The notes: generated by a model from the sequence alone, not told the origin. Positions 13,250-26,476 are shown, counted from the stretch's first letter. The stretch is 64,000 nucleotides of DNA from Casuarina equisetifolia (GCA_028551475.1 CM052362.1:12116316-12180315); one strand, 5' to 3'. Program-made: numbers and translations.

Positions 13250-15168
13250 CTATTTCTGGAAAGCCTTGGCGATAGAATAAGCAGCCGCGGATGCAATAGC
13301 TCCAATGAGGGCAGTTTGGAAGGCACTTTTGAAGGGTTGATTGCCAGTAAAGTAACCCTTGGCCAAGCCAAAAATCAGCAGCGCCACTATGGTTAAAACA
13401 ACTGATCCAAGAAGAGCCTTTCTAGCCACTGGAATGATCATGTATGGCAAGAGCGGCACGAAACCACCAACTATGTATGAAACGGCAATTGTTACGGCAC
13501 TCACCAGTGCTCTCATTGGATCTGGTTTCTCCAGTCCCAGCTCGAACCTGAAGGCCATCATAAGATTCAGCAAAAGGGTCGGCACCCATTTGAAAGTAGA
13601 AATAGTTTTACTTCTCAACTTTTTTGTTTTTTTTATTTTTATGAAATGTCTAGCATTTTATATCACAAAATAAAATACTTCTCAACTTACTTCATCATAA
13701 AATCAAGCCATGCCTGAGGGTTTCTCCTTAAAGCATTGACTACAGGTTCATATTCATGCGGTTCGGCCCCGTACTGTGCTAATATTTCTGCACACTCAGC
13801 AGCTTCTGCATTTTTATAAACACCACCAGATTATCATGAGAAATTTCTCTTAAGGTCTAGGAAAAGAAATTTAAAAATGTATTTTTTAAAGTCATGGTCC
13901 TATTTGTCTATATGTGATATTTTATTTATTTCACAAAGCCTTAAACTAAGGAAACAAACGCAAAGGTATCTTATTTATAAAATATAAAACCGTTCTTCTT
14001 ATATCAAAAGAAATTTCAGACATAGGGGTCCAGGTCCTCATGGTGGGATGAATCATTGAGGTCAAACTTGTTAGGTACCAAAGGTGGGATGAATCATTGA
14101 AGTGAACGCATGTTAGAACGATCTCCAAAAGGCTTTCTTGTTCTTTAGTTGTTTTCATTTCTTTATTATGGGTGAAAGTTTTGTGTGTGTGTGTGTGTGT
14201 TGCGGCCGCAAGGGAGGGGGGGGGGGGCGGGGGTGGTGGTGGTGTTTGTTCCAATGGCAAAGCATGGATAGCATCCTCATCCATGATATTATAAACAATG
14301 TTGGATTTGAACATTATGCAGTATCTTAATTTTAAGCAAAATTTAACAAATGTACAGTTTTTATTACACCATTTTTAACATGCTCCCTCATAAGCACGAA
14401 AAGACATTTCTTACATAAATATTTGTCTACATGTAAAGAAGTGTCATACTGGAACTTAAATTCTTATATTATATTAAAAAATTATAATTATACTTAAAAG
14501 TCAAGTAGGTTAAAAAAAGAACTTATATATATATATATATATATATATGTTAAGGACTCTAGGAAGAGTCATGTAAGTTAAAAAAAAAAAAAAGAACACC
14601 TTTACTTTACCATATCATTAGCTAAGAAATTGTCAACTATAAATTTGTGAAGAAAATCATGTTTGGCAATGTGATGGTTTATGTAAAATGTGAAGATCGA
14701 GACCTATATCAGGAACAGCAATGATCTCTTCTTGTTCTCTCTTTAGTTCTTTGGCGTAGTGGTCAGCTTCACTCTTTGCCGCAAGATACCTGAATATGCG
14801 AGCAGCATAGCAAAGTTTTATGGTTCCCACAGATTAGTCATCAAATTTCGTTATGCTGGGTATGGAAGTGCAGCCCCTGTAAAACAGAGATATATTGATG
14901 CAAAACTTGTAGAGGGAGGAAAGGGATACCCGCCAAGCCCCATAGAGATGGCCCCTGCAGCAACTTCAGCTACTCCAGCAATAAGTATAATGGAAGAGGA
15001 AACCTCAGCACCTGACAAACCTGCCGCAAGAGCAAAAGGGACCGTGAGACCATCCGAAACACCGATAATGATGTCACGGACAACATCACTGGACATGAAG
15101 TGTTTCTCCTCGTGGTCTTGGAGAAGCAGCAGGTGCTTCTCAAGGTCTTGGTGCCCATTTTCTGCCAT
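13250..15168 (-). CDS. Vacuolar iron transporter, VIT1-like (copy B), four exons
   Basis: Exons on the minus strand are 15168-14930, 14789-14704, 13805-13691 and 13547-13250. They join to 738 nt (245 residues). The last three exons are exactly the lengths found in copy A (86, 115, 298 nt), and all intron phases match, so the two are tandem duplicates. The protein starts MAENGHQDLEKHLL. It carries the same TM1 core (RDIIIGVSDGLTVPFALAAG), the SMGLGGY turn, the acidic metal-binding loop (YLAAKSEADHYAKELKREQE) and DFMMKFELGLEKPDP. The first in-frame ATG is at 15168; the upstream frame opens with TTG. Differences from copy A lie mainly in the N terminus, TM2 (GAEVSSSIILIAGVAEV) and TM3-TM5. No stop or frameshift is seen, so both copies look functional. 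The inferred role is vacuolar Fe/Mn loading. Differences in expression cannot be judged from sequence. Confidence 0.93.
14181..14250. repeat. (GT)n followed by a G-rich tract within VIT-B intron 2
   Basis: A gtgtgtgt run near 14181-14200 is followed by a G-rich stretch containing a run of about 11-12 G and a ggtggt triplet repeat, all within the intron between exons 2 and 3 of VIT copy B. A (TA)n run lies further on at 14524-14548 in the same intron. Confidence 0.8.
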
Positions 15169-15199
15169 TTCCAAGTTCTGAAAACACAACTCTTACTAA

Positions 15200-18100
15200 G
15201 AAAATAGAGAGTAAGGAAAAGATGGTCAAGTTTTTCTGGGCACGAAGTTAGTGAACGAGAGTCGAGTATTTATAGGAAGAAACGGTGGATCAAATTAATA
15301 TTGGTGTATGTATGCGTATTAATAAAAAGTAGTCAATTTTTCTGGAGATTCGAAGAAAGAAAAGCGGTGCAAACCAGTTGGGTCCACTTTCTGTCCCGCA
15401 GCCACGGTATGGAAAAAAAATCAAAAGTTGTGGTGTTCACTCTGGGTTCCAATAACAATTAGTTTACCAAAGAAACGACTAGTTTAACCAAGTTGCTTAC
15501 TACATAAACAAGTTTAAATTAAAGTTTGGATAGAAAGGTAACGTGCTAATCATCTTGATTGAAGCACTCATGCTGAGAGTCTAGGAGGGCGTGTGGAGGA
15601 CAAAAGCCTTGTCCCAAATCAGACATGGACGGTTGTTTGCTTCTGGTGAAGAAGATATCCACTATCTGAGTAAAGAAGTCAGCCTGTGTCCGGCTCTATT
15701 AGGCGTGTGCCGGACACATTCAAGGTTTCGAAAATGCAGGTCAAGAAGTCAGCTCAACTCTGGCTCCATTAGGCGTGTGCTTGACACAGGCCTCAAGCGA
15801 CCAGATTCCTAAAGTATAAAAAATAAAAAGGGTTTTTAGCAAACAAAAGTCCCAACAGGGAGAGGGTTTTACGCAAGGCACCTTTTATTTTATTTTATTT
15901 TATTTTATTTTATTTTATTTCTCCTTCTTGGTTTTTGCCAGGGATTCCGAATTCATTGTTGGAAATAGTGTGAAAACTTAATAGTGCACGACTCTTCAAA
16001 TTTTGAAGAAACCTGGGAAAGGTTCTACAAAGACTCGACAGCTCAACAGCCGACTCACCCCTAACCTGCAACCCGGCCCTATCAAATTGGTTGCCGACAG
16101 AAGACAACTCAAACGTCGGAAATTGTTTCTTCTTTTTTGTTTTTCTTGTGTTTTTTCTTTTTCCTGGGTTTGGATTGGCATTTGTGTTCACTAACTAAAT
16201 GTTTTTTTTTTCTTTTTCTTTTTGGAACTCAGTTGAAAATAAGCGCTGCCTGAGACATTTTGATCCAAGTTTAATGCCAATGTGTGCGTAGGAGTGTGTG
16301 TATTTATATATATATATTTTTTTTTAAAAAAAAAAAAGGTATTCTTCATCGGATAGTTTTTCATCTTTGAAGTGTGAAACAGATCTTCTTCCATTGCTGT
16401 CTGGTTATAACTTTGTCAGTCTTGTCGGTGTAAGGGCATCGTACGTTTAAAGATAATAGTGTGTCTATGCAAAAGCTGGAGAAGCGTCTTAAAGCCTTTA
16501 CGAATTGGTATCTACCCTAATGAGATAATTTTGCGGAAACCAACAATTAAGCAAAGAGCTTTTTAGGCTAAAATCAAAATAGGTTTGTTAAAGATACGTT
16601 TATCCATCCCACGTTTTAGAGGTTTAGCATGTCATTATTGGGTTGTCAAAAAAGAAGGCAGGTCTGAACGCTGCTTTTGCTTTGGAGATGTCAAGTCTGT
16701 CCAGGTCTGGTGCAGTGACCACCATTGGGCATTATAGCTTTTCTCCAATTATTCGAAGTCATGTGGCTTTGTTAGGCTTGGCAAAGTATCTACCCTCGCC
16801 ATCATAACCATTCCTTTTTTATGAAATTTCTCCATGTGGATTCTCTCTGCACTCCAGAAGATGTCTACTTTCTTGGACATCGATCTTAACCGTTGCTTCT
16901 TTACACCAATCACCATGTGATCTTCCTTTCTCTTCTCTACATAGCAGTTGCTGGAGGATCTCGATTCTAAATTTTCTATGCTTTTTAGAGTTCTTTTCTT
17001 TCTTCTTTTCTTGGGTAAATTTTGGAATACGTATGGAATTCATTGAATACCTTAAATTGGAGTTAGCAGCTGCTTCACTTAGTTTCCTTTTGGTCCGAGT
17101 AGTCTGATTAGAAGAGAAGTACAACACAATGGGGAGAGAAGGGGTTGATCTCCTTTTCTAGTACAGGATACGGCACATTAATTATTATTGTTAAAATATG
17201 GAGGGTCATCTTAAAACTCATAAACAATATAAGAGATTATATATTTCCGTTGTGGGACATCCTGACAATAATTAATTAAGACTTTTGTCGTATACTCATT
17301 ATCACGAAGGATGAGAGACTTTGATGAACACGAAACAATTAGCAAAAAGGTATGGAATAAGTGTGGCGAGCAAGGGTTGGGTTGGGTTGGGTTGTGTCCC
17401 GAAGCAGGTCTTAGTCATCTTTCTATCCAACACTTGCATCGCCACGACAGACGCCCTGCTGTTTCTGGCTGAAAAGAGTGCGAATCAGAATATCTCATGG
17501 GGCCTGAGGCCTGGGAAACTTGTCAATATTTAAACTCAAAAACGGGGAGCCAAAATAAAAAAGAAAAAATATAAAAGATAAATAAAGTTGTGATTATCAG
17601 TTTGCTGTGGCTGGTCCTCCCTCCACTTTGCTTTTGCCTCAAGTACTCATTACCGTTGCTGTTTTGTCAGTATGTCTTGGACCAACCACACACTGAGAAA
17701 AAGCAGCAGAAGAAAGGGAATCGCTGGCCATCGGTGACCAGTCCATATGGAATGGCACAGGCAAGCCACACGCCCTGACGACCTGAGGGATTGGAAAAGG
17801 ATAAGAGGCACGGGCTCTACCGTTCTTTGCCTATCGCTTTCTTTTTCTTACTTTAGTTTTGACGATACCACCAAAGCTGATCCTGCTTCTTTTGGATGCT
17901 CCTTTTTCTCTTTTCCTGTTCCCCAGGGTTTTTTTTCCCTCAGTTAGGCACTGAAAAGTGACTGAAATCGCATTTTCTACTTCGGTGTGCTTCAATTTTC
18001 TTGCTATGTGGCTAAACTGTTGAACAATCAATTACTAACTTCAACTTAGAAGGAGATTGAATCCAAGCAGCAAGGAATTGTTGATAAATTTGACAAGAAG

Positions 18101-20190
18101 TGATCAAATTCAAGCATCAGAAACATTGTAAAGAAGATTGCAGAATTACAAAACCCAAAAGCACAGAGTCTATTTTCATTCTAGTGAAAAATATGGCAGA
18201 AGATAGAGGGTTATATAACATTATAAAGAAAAACAAAGACATGCCTTTCAAACTTTTTGGCTAAATCCTTGGTAGAGTCTTCAATTCAGCAACAACTTCT
18301 TCCTGGGTCCCAAAAAACGGAGTTGTCATCTTTTTTCTCTCTTTTTTCTAGCATGCCAGCCGAGACAAGTCAAAGAATAAAGTTATTGAGGTGGAGATAA
18401 AAGACCTTCACGTTCCAACATCTCCACGTCATAAGTGCACAGCGACTTCTATTATTCAACACATAAACCATGAAAACATGTTGAGGAAATGTAGGATAGA
18501 GTTTGATCCTTCTGGTTCTTGAATGCCCTTTCATTAGTCTAGGTGGTTGGTTTCTCTCATCTAACGCTGTCACCGATTCTGAAGATGTTATCAATTACGT
18601 GGACGGGTTAGGCATTTGTCCCCATCAAGTTCATGCAGAATTTTCTTGGTTACTAACTTCGCAAGTTTTGAATGACGTTCATTTCCTTCGTGATTGGATG
18701 AACCAGGTACGATGTCACCTTCAAAATCTCACACCTTTAAATTATGTTACCTGGTCTAATTGGAATGTTGTGTGCACAGAATTCTCTTGGTTAACCAACC
18801 CTAAGCCCTTCTTTTTTGAGATTTTTAAGAAATAAAAAGGTACTTTTTCTTCTTTATACCAAAAAGATGTGAGATTCTATGAGAAAGCAAATATGTTGAC
18901 TTTAATCAATTTTCTTTTAACTTTAAATAAGTTATTTGACTTTTCTTTTTATTTTAAAGCTAATTAAGGGCCCTCCGATTAATCGTTTCTCCTTGGATAT
19001 TTCAGTAAGGACCATCACCATTGGAACAACGTTCTTCGTTTGCATGGCAAGGAGGAGGATTGATGTGCCTGGCATATTCATTGATTGGGTAACATTTTTT
19101 GGTTAGTGTGAGGTAAAGAAACAAAAGTGGAAGGAGTGTTTTTATATTTTTTATTTCCTTTTTATTTTTACTCATCCATTCATATACTCTCAACGTTTAG
19201 AAAGATTACAATACCATAAACTTAGGTTCCATCTTAAAAAGTATCATCTTACTTATTTTTTTTGATGTAGAAGAATAAAGTCCATTATGATAAGGTCTCA
19301 TAAATGTAGATATTGTCCTCGTAAGGACGTGCCTTCTTTTTTTCTTTTTTAAGGCTCTTTTCCCCCTATGAGAAAAGGGATTTCTCCATTACTCTCTCCT
19401 TTCTGTTGTTTGATTGATTCCCTCTCTTTCTTTTCCTCGTTTTGTGAGAAAACATCTCTGGTGCTTCCTGACCATGTGTTGCACGCGTGTTGGAAGAAAG
19501 TTGCGCCCCCCCCCCCCCCGGTCTGCTTCTGCTCTCGCTGTCCCCCACCAACATCCCCACAATCTGCTCTTTCCCAATGATCCCACCGCATCTTCTTCCC
19601 TCTTTCGCCACACGCCTCTCAATGTCTCTCCCTTCAACCCTTTTCCTCTACCTCCTCTACCCCCCCCCCCCCCTACTCCTAACCCAAAGGCGTGTTCAGG
19701 GGCCTAATGGATTCCCTTTTCTATAAGGAAAAATTAGAATCCCTCAACATATCTCCTACCACAATCTAGGTGAGTCATAGACTCAGAGAGAAGGACCAGC
19801 TACTGTTTCAAATATGAAGATCGCGTGCAATTAATTAAACACTTCAGCGACTCCATGCTCCGTCACAGTCCAAAATGCTACTGCAAACTGTCATGCGTTT
19901 CTATGGGTCTTACTGTCCTCAAGTTTTATGATAAAGCCACGAGATTTGCCAACAGACATCTTCATTTGAAAACCAATGAGCAAATGATACGAGTTTTGAT
20001 TTGGTCAACAGGTTAGGTATACGGGTTAGAATTATCTAATTTACAAAACAGTGCCGCAAAAAATATTGCTGAAGCTCCTACAAGGATATGGGCACTTTAT
20101 CCTGTTCTTTTTCTTTTCCTGATACTCAATGGCAGGAACTATACGAGTTTTCTTTTAAAGAAGAGAAAAGTCTTTCAATAGAAAATATTA
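15200..20190. other. Gene-poor stretch between VIT-B and SmD2
   Basis: No exon with family similarity was recognised. An open frame at 18503-18835 (plus; MILLVLECPFISLGGW...) lacks recognisable motifs and may be chance. Simple repeats include (TTTTA)n at 15883-15920, ggttg repeats near 17371-17395, C-runs near 19505-19520 and 19660-19672, and poly-T/poly-A around 16201-16337. I searched this stretch by eye on the minus strand for the missing last exon of SmD2 and did not find it. Confidence 0.45.
15883..15920. repeat. (TTTTA)n microsatellite
   Basis: Seven or more consecutive ttttatttta units. A simple repeat with no gene attached. Confidence 0.95.
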
Positions 20191-20191
20191 C

Positions 20192-21253
20192 CTCAGTCCA
20201 CATTTCCCTCACATTTTCAAGAACCATGTTGCAGTGCCTATCAAAGGCTCTGACTCGACCCAAAAGCTTTTTGTTGTTACGACAATTAATGAGAACCTGT
20301 CGAGGGAGTACAATTCAATTAATCACCACTTTAAACTCCTGCACTGGGCAACCAGGAAACACGTAAGTACAACATACCTGGGTGTTATTCTTGACACTCA
20401 TCATAAGAACTGAAAGTGGTCCGGTGTTAAATTCTTCTTCCTCATTTTTGCCAACCTGCATAATCATTGTACTTCAAGATAGATTTCCAAGAGACAGACA
20501 CGACTATGAGCAAATGCTTGACGTCAGTCGTGTGAAGTACAGCATGCAACGGTCATTTTTAACTTAAGTTGGACATTGAGCTATATTGAAGGGGCTCCAA
20601 TTAATATGATGGAAAACTAAGACTACAAATATTGGAAACAAAGTGAATTCTCTTGAGAATAAAGTAGCCTCTCAGGGCAGCAACACTAGAAAGCCTAAAA
20701 CACCAGTCCACATCGTTAAACTCTGCTGACTTTAAGCTACTAGAATTCTTGTAATAGATATGCATTAAGAAGCCCCCAGACAAAAACAAAATCATACGAA
20801 AACTTCCAGTTATGTAAATTAGAACTTCCTGTAAATTACAAGACAACAAAACTGAAACCATAATTTGTATTCTTTCATTCCCCAGTATGCCAAGATGGGC
20901 TTCCATTATCACTAAATTTAAGAACTAACAGAAGTAAAAAGTCAACCTCGCTGCTTTGGTAATTCTCTGAGAAATACATATCTAGGTTACAAAGTGGTAA
21001 TACGAGAGCCACAAGATCTAAACACGAATAACATATATAAGCAGAGAAGTGATAAAGCAGATAGATATGCAGATGTGCTTAAAGCCAATGAGATGAATAA
21101 GTTGAAGATGTAAGTTAACTCACATCTTCCTCCATCGGTTTCCTGGAAAGATAACAATGAAAACAAACAAGAAAAATACAAAGGTCAGAAATTTACTTGT
21201 CCAACACATTCCATAAAAAACGAAAGAAAGAGTAAAAGAAATAAATACCTCAT
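20192..21253 (-). CDS. SMD2: Small nuclear ribonucleoprotein SmD2, lacking its terminal exon
   Basis: Sm core protein of the spliceosomal U1, U2, U4 and U5 snRNPs. Coding exons on the minus strand are 21253-21249 (ATG AG), 21142-21124 (19 nt), 20455-20378 and 20296-20192. They give MRKPMEED, then [20 protein letters not shown] with VKNNTQ, then [20 protein letters not shown] with [15 protein letters not shown] (69 codons). This matches the conserved SmD2 N terminus and Sm1 motif nearly residue for residue, and all junctions are GT-AG in frame. The expected last exon, with the basic linker and the Sm2 motif (RGDSVIIVLRNP type), is not found within several kilobases downstream. Reading on into the intron gives a stop after about 20 codons. 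A cryptic acceptor near 20144 would give a short basic tail ending in a stop. A non-coding leader exon is likely at 21311-21254, and a first exon ends at a donor near 23116. Confidence 0.85.
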
Positions 21254-21920
21254 CTCCAACAAGAACACAACTTTTTATGATATCCTTCAACCCAAACCCA
21301 GCAAGCACTTCTGGCAAGGTTCATGCCCACCAAAAAAATTGGTCAAAATAGAGTAGGAAGATAACAAAGACAGAAAATAGCTGAAGAAGAAAATCAATAA
21401 AATACATAAACTCACAATAACTACCTAATGTAAAATAGCACACATACAGTCATGTAATTCCACTCAATGAAAAAATAATTATAACAGCCGTAACAACAAC
21501 AATAAAACTAATTTAAAAGAGGTGTTTGTAAACTACCTAATTCAAAGATGAAAAAAATAAAATAAAAATTTATGTATTTAAATAATGGTAAGATTAGTCG
21601 ACCACCTCAAAACTTAAAGGGACGATAAAACCACATCATCGAATCGTTTGGTCCAGAAATACACATGAAAAGTACATAGCGTAATTGATACGTTGTGGAT
21701 ATTCTAAGGTTCACGGATCGTTCAAATAGCAAAATACACAAAGAACTCCAGAATACTGATTGAAATAACAATTTCAATGATGTTTTCACTTTCAAGGAAG
21801 GTTTCAAATGAATATTGCAGGAAAAAAGGGAGTAAACTATAACCAAAAGAATAAATACCTATCCAAAAAGAACTACTTTTCTAAAAACTATAAGTATGAA
21901 GAAATAAATCAAAAGATCTC

Positions 21921-22012
21921 CTTGTATTCCCTTCAGTTCAGGTCTCCAAATTTTTCAGCATTAAGATACTCAGGAGAACGAAAGTTTTATTGTAAACATC
22001 ATTAGAGACAAG
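21921..22012 (-). ncRNA. C/D-box snoRNA, copy 1 (18S rRNA guide, snR54/U59-like)
   Basis: Read on the minus strand: a short terminal stem (cttgt/acaag), a C box near ATGATGT, a D' box CTGA just after ACTTTCGTTCTC, and a 3' D box in CCTGAACTGA. The stretch before D' is complementary to the conserved 18S rRNA segment AGAACGAAAGT, with mismatches next to the box. It lies within the probable leader intron of the SmD2 transcript and is the most diverged of three tandem copies. By position rule it would guide 2'-O-methylation of an 18S adenosine; the family name is from memory. Confidence 0.8.
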
Positions 22013-22308
22013 AAGATCCCAAAAGCCCTTCCAATAAGAAGACAATAAAAGTAAACCATATGAAGACAATACCAAGAGTCAAAACCGTCAATAAATCATC
22101 AATAAATGAAGAAAACAAGGATGCATCAAGTTTCAAATCTTACAAAGCGAAGACGTATTTCTGGGGACAGACTATCAAGCAATCATACTTATGTCCAAAA
22201 TGATTTGAATGGTGTGCACTGGTGATCATGGAAAAAGCCAGAATTAAGAAAGAAAAAAAAAACCACTAGTTCAAAATTTAAGTACAAAAGTAAAGCATTT
22301 TTAATGAA

Positions 22309-22394
22309 ACCTCTTCAGTTCAGGTCTCCAAAAGTTTTCCGCATGTAAATCTCGGAAGAACGAAAGTTATTTTTTATTCATCATCAGAGGCAAT
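22309..22394 (-). ncRNA. C/D-box snoRNA, copy 2 (18S rRNA guide, snR54/U59-like)
   Basis: On the minus strand: CCTC/GAGG terminal stem, consensus C box ATGATGA, guide AACTTTCGTTCTT followed by a D'-like CCGA, then the shared 3' block TTTGGAGACCTGAACTGA holding the D box. The guide pairs perfectly over 13 nt with AAGAACGAAAGTT of 18S rRNA. It lies between the other two copies in the same intron and orientation. Confidence 0.85.
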
Positions 22395-22907
22395 ACAGGT
22401 TCCTAAATATGGACGTACTAATTACAAGAAAAATTCAGCTTACTTACAAATTATTGCATAAAATTGCACAAGGCATAAATTTAAAATACTCATTTCAGTC
22501 ACTTCATTTCTTTGCAATTTCTTTTAGGCAATTAAAACATTCGGTTTAGCAGACAACAAAAATAACCTAGACTCATCTGAGCTAATACGACCCTATGGTT
22601 ACACTTTGTGGTGCCAAGTGGCAAGCATGATATCAGAAATCTCTATTTCCCTCCATTTCCTCCATTTTCTTAGCCGCCAAAAGGTATAACAGAACGCAAA
22701 AAGATTGCAATAAATCCAGATGGAAAAGAAGCAACAAAATGGACGCGATTATAGAAATGTATCAACCAAGAAAGAAAGAAAGAAAAAAAAGAGATGAAAC
22801 AGACGCATGACCGAGAAATCCCACAGAAACCGATTACTTCCTTTACCATATTGTCCATTTGACCGGACGCATTGAGTAAAATGGGAAAAAAAAAAAAGAT
22901 CCAGAAA

Positions 22908-23002
22908 ATGTCTCTTCAGTTCAGGTCTCCAAAAGCATTCCTCATTGATTTTCTTTCTCAGAAGAACGAAAGTTTTTCAACTCAAACCATCATCAGAGAC
23001 AT
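22908..23002 (-). ncRNA. C/D-box snoRNA, copy 3 (18S rRNA guide, snR54/U59-like)
   Basis: On the minus strand: a perfect 7-bp terminal stem ATGTCTC/GAGACAT, C box ATGATGG, guide AACTTTCGTTCTT directly followed by D' box CTGA, and D box CTGA after TTTGGAGACCTGAA. The guide is fully complementary to 18S rRNA AAGAACGAAAGTT. The fifth base from D' points to the adenosine just before the C in AAGAACG. It is closest to the promoter of the three copies and has the best terminal stem. Confidence 0.87.
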
Positions 23003-23115
23003 AAGGACTAAGCCCACTTAACACAGAGCACCGAAAACCAAAACACCGTCCAGTTTCTTGTCAATCACGACTTGAAACTAAGAGAAAAGAGAGAAGCACG
23101 CAAGATGAAGGTTAC

Positions 23116-23316
23116 CTGAATATCAGTGTTCAAGAAGATCGGACTCGCGGAATGGTGAAATCTTTAAAGGCTAAGAGAGCACTTTTATAGTGAACTGCAA
23201 AACCCTAGCCGCACCCGCCGAAGGGGTTTTTAGGTCAGGGAACGTTCAGGTTGGGTGAGCGTGAACCAAGAGCGGCCCGTCCGAAATAGGAATTTTATGG
23301 GCCCTGGTCCTGGGCT
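23116..23316 (-). promoter_or_regulatory. Promoter and first leader exon of the SmD2/snoRNA unit
   Basis: On the minus strand a TATAAAA box lies at 23189-23183. A short non-coding first exon would run from about 23155 to the splice donor CAG|GTAACC at 23116. Upstream are a telo-box (aaaccctag, plus-strand reading, 23200-23208) and two Site II type TGGGCY motifs (23298-23303 and 23311-23316). This combination is characteristic of plant ribosomal-protein and snoRNA genes. The start site itself is inferred from the TATA spacing. Confidence 0.7.
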
Positions 23317-23319
23317 CCA

Positions 23320-24200
23320 GAGTTGCATTTGGGTAGGGGATTATACTTTAATAGTCCATCCCCTGTGATGGGCTTTGTAAAACTTAAAAGTATGTTGTTA
23401 GAAAGTTCAAAATTTTAATCTAAAAATTAATTTAAAAAATTATTTTTTATTTTTTATTTTTTATTTTTTATTTTACACACCACGATGTCAAACTTGGGCC
23501 TTGTCCTGAGTCCTATTAACTTATCGCTAAACTTGTAAATTATCAACTAATTTAGAAGTTAAAAGAATACTTATTAAAAAGCATAACCCAAAAGTTAATT
23601 AAAAAATTAAAAGAATTAGACTTTCATTCTATGACTTGTTGAGCCAGTTTAACCCATATTCAGGAATTATCTTAGATAGTTTTAATGTGATGTTGCCCTA
23701 ATGTTAAAAAAAAAAAATGATTTTCATAAGAATTAGAAGCCATACACAATAGGTCATCAAATGCTTGATTAAGATCGATCTATGGTTCAATTGAGCTATT
23801 TTTTATCAGTAAGTTTAGAATTAAGTGTTTTTCATTGTGAACAATTGGATTGTCATTTGGAGTTATTTATATCAACAAATCTTGGTTGAAATTTTGGGTG
23901 ATTTTTTTTTTCAACTTTGCTTGATTAAGTTTATGTCTTCAACTTGTTTTTCACTATCAATTGTCAATTCTATTATTGTTGAATTAGTAAATCTTTGTCC
24001 TATTAATGTTACTAAAAACTTAATTGAGATGTAAACATAAAAATTTATATATGGAGATTTAACAACTTGATTTGGGTGAATTTCGTGATTGGTCTCATAG
24101 TTTTTATCATTTACATTGGGAGAGTTTTCTACAAAAAAAAATTATCTTGTGTTAATTGTGTGAATTGTGGTATTTGTATCTTTTACTTGTAATTTAAACT
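23320..24200. other. AT-rich intergenic stretch, no gene
   Basis: Contains an attttttatt tandem run near 23437-23475 and short AT-rich blocks. No coding or RNA feature recognised. Confidence 0.4.
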
Positions 24201-24229
24201 ATATTATTTGTGTTTAATATTATGTTAGG

Positions 24230-25150
24230 ACCAAGAGAGATTTTATGAGCTTGGATTTAAGTCACTTACTAGTAAGTTGAGTTTTTATTAGATAATTATG
24301 TTTTATTTCCTTTAAATAAGGTTTATAATTTAAAATATTCAAAACCTAGTTTTGATAGGAGTTGAAAATCTAGTTGATTTAAAAGTCAAAAACCCAATTG
24401 TCTTAAGATAAAGGACTAAGTAATTTTGGGAAATGTCTAAAGCCTAGTCAATTGAGAAAGGTAAAATCATGTTTATTTAAGATATTGAAACCTTGGCTTG
24501 GCCTTCATAATTGAGGAAGCTTTAGGTTTCCAATTTTGATCATTTGTGTATTGTTTTCTTTTTGTAAGTTATTATTCTACTTGAGCTTTAATATAACTTA
24601 GTATTTTGTATTCATCATTGTCTATTTTGGCTTTAAGAGCACAACCCTAGTCCTAAGGTCATAACATATTTCCTCACCATTTTAATCAAAGTGAGAAATT
24701 TTATACATTTTTTTCATCAAAGTTGTATCAAAGCCTAGGGTGTGGTTGTTTTATTTTTAATTTTTTTATTAAATGATGGAATTGACCACTAACATGATAA
24801 TTAATTTGAATAGAAGAAATTATCATGTTTAGGAAGGTAAGATGGAAGATTTGATTTATGTAAAATGTTGACACTTATTAGTGTTTAACAAAACAAGACT
24901 AAACAACATAAGTGTGGCCAATTAAACTCTTAAGCACAAAATTATATGTGGATTCATTCGATAAATTGTATATGAGAATATTTTAAATCACATCAGTAAG
25001 GAAATGCATACTTAAACCCTATGGAACAAGCTTGAATCATTTTGTATCATGATCTTAACTTTCTTCGACTTATGTTATGGCCTCTTGAACCTTTATTCTA
25101 ACTTTTCCTTCTATTTTCAACAATCAAAGCTTTAGAATAAGAAAAAAAAA
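24230..25150 (+). mobile_element. Decayed copia-type LTR retrotransposon fragment
   Basis: A primer-binding-site-like stretch (gtatcaaagcctaggg, about 24724-24740) resembles the tRNA-Met-complementary site that follows a plant LTR. Downstream, the plus-strand reading from about 24775 to 25070, broken by several stops, resembles the copia Gag N terminus: LNRRNYHV, then EGKMEDLIYVK, then ISKEMHT and TLWNKLES. This corresponds to the WKxxMEDLLYVK and THARTLWxKLE motifs of Ty1/copia Gag. The preceding few hundred bases may be the LTR, but no second LTR was identified. Heavily degraded and not functional. Confidence 0.6.
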
Positions 25151-25344
25151 ACCATGACTCTTTCTTCTCATCTCATCTATCAATATGTTATTCTTAGCAA
25201 AATCCATAATAGCAACACCATCGGAAGCAAAATTACTCACTAACATACAAAATGTTTCCCAAAAGTTTAGTAAAGTACTAAATAACCTAAATCCTTATAC
25301 TTTATCTTCAAATTTTTATTCATGATTGAAAGTTAATCTAACAT

Positions 25345-25622
25345 TGCTTGAAACTCATTCAAGTGATCAAATATGAAAAGCCTATCTTTATATCTTAGGG
25401 TGATAAGTTGCTTTATCAAATGCATTTTATTATTTTTAATCTTTTTTTACATATAATGATTCAAGTCTTTCATATTTGTGATTTAAAATTGATTTAATAC
25501 TCCCTAAAACTTATTCAAGTGATTTGATATGGATAGACAATCTTTGTATTCCAAGTTAATAAGTTACTTTATTAAATACATCTTATTATTTCTAGTATTT
25601 TGTGCATATAATGATTTAAGTT
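25345..25622. repeat. Direct repeat, two copies of about 125 bp
   Basis: The block at about 25345-25470 (cttgaaactcattcaagtg...) recurs at about 25500-25622 (cttattcaagtg...), both ending in catataatgatt(c/t)aag. Offset is about 155 bp and identity roughly 75% by eye. It may be an internal duplication within the decayed element next to it. Confidence 0.6.
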
Positions 25623-26476
25623 TGTTCCATAGGGTCCAATTATATGTTTATTTTCTGATGCAATTCAAAACATTCTTATCTACAAATTGTAGAATAAACT
25701 TGTACACAACTTTATACTTAAGAGTCCAATTGACTTCATTCATGTTGTCGAATCTTATTTCTCTAAACATTGGTAAATGTTAATGTTTCACATAAAGAAA
25801 ATCTTTTATCTTACCCTTCCAAATATGATAATTTTTTTTCATTCAAACTAATAATCTTGTTAGTACTCAATTTCATCATTCAATCAAATCCAAAAAATAA
25901 AATAACCACACCTTAAGCTTTCAGTATCACTCTAATGGGATAAAAAAGATATAAAATTTTTCACTTGATTGAATATGTGAAAAAATACTAAAGCATAAAC
26001 AATATAGTTTAAATCAGGAGTAAAAGATGCAAACATAATTTTTCTATGACTTTTGTCTTATATATTTTTCTCACATATCAAATGACATTAAACTTTAGCT
26101 TAATGTAAACTCCAATACTATATTAAAAGGTCATGAATCTTTTGAACTCTGAGTCATTTGTTCAGATCTCAATTGCTAAGCGTTTCAAAAACAATGGTTT
26201 GAACTATTGATCAAAATAGAGACCGTACGTTGTTGACTCAATTATCGTTTATTCAATGGGCGTGAATCCAATTGTAAACCCTCCCTTTTCCCCAAACAAA
26301 TAAAAATTAAAAGCCCTTTATAGCAATATATGGATATGACCAAAAATCTTAAAAATATAGCCACAACCTCGAAACCAGTCCAGTGAAAAGAAAGCTCGTT
26401 AGTGGTTAGAGGAGCGCAGTAAGTAGCCATGTTCAGGGGTTCCAAGGACGATGTGTGGCTTTGAAGGTTGTCTGAC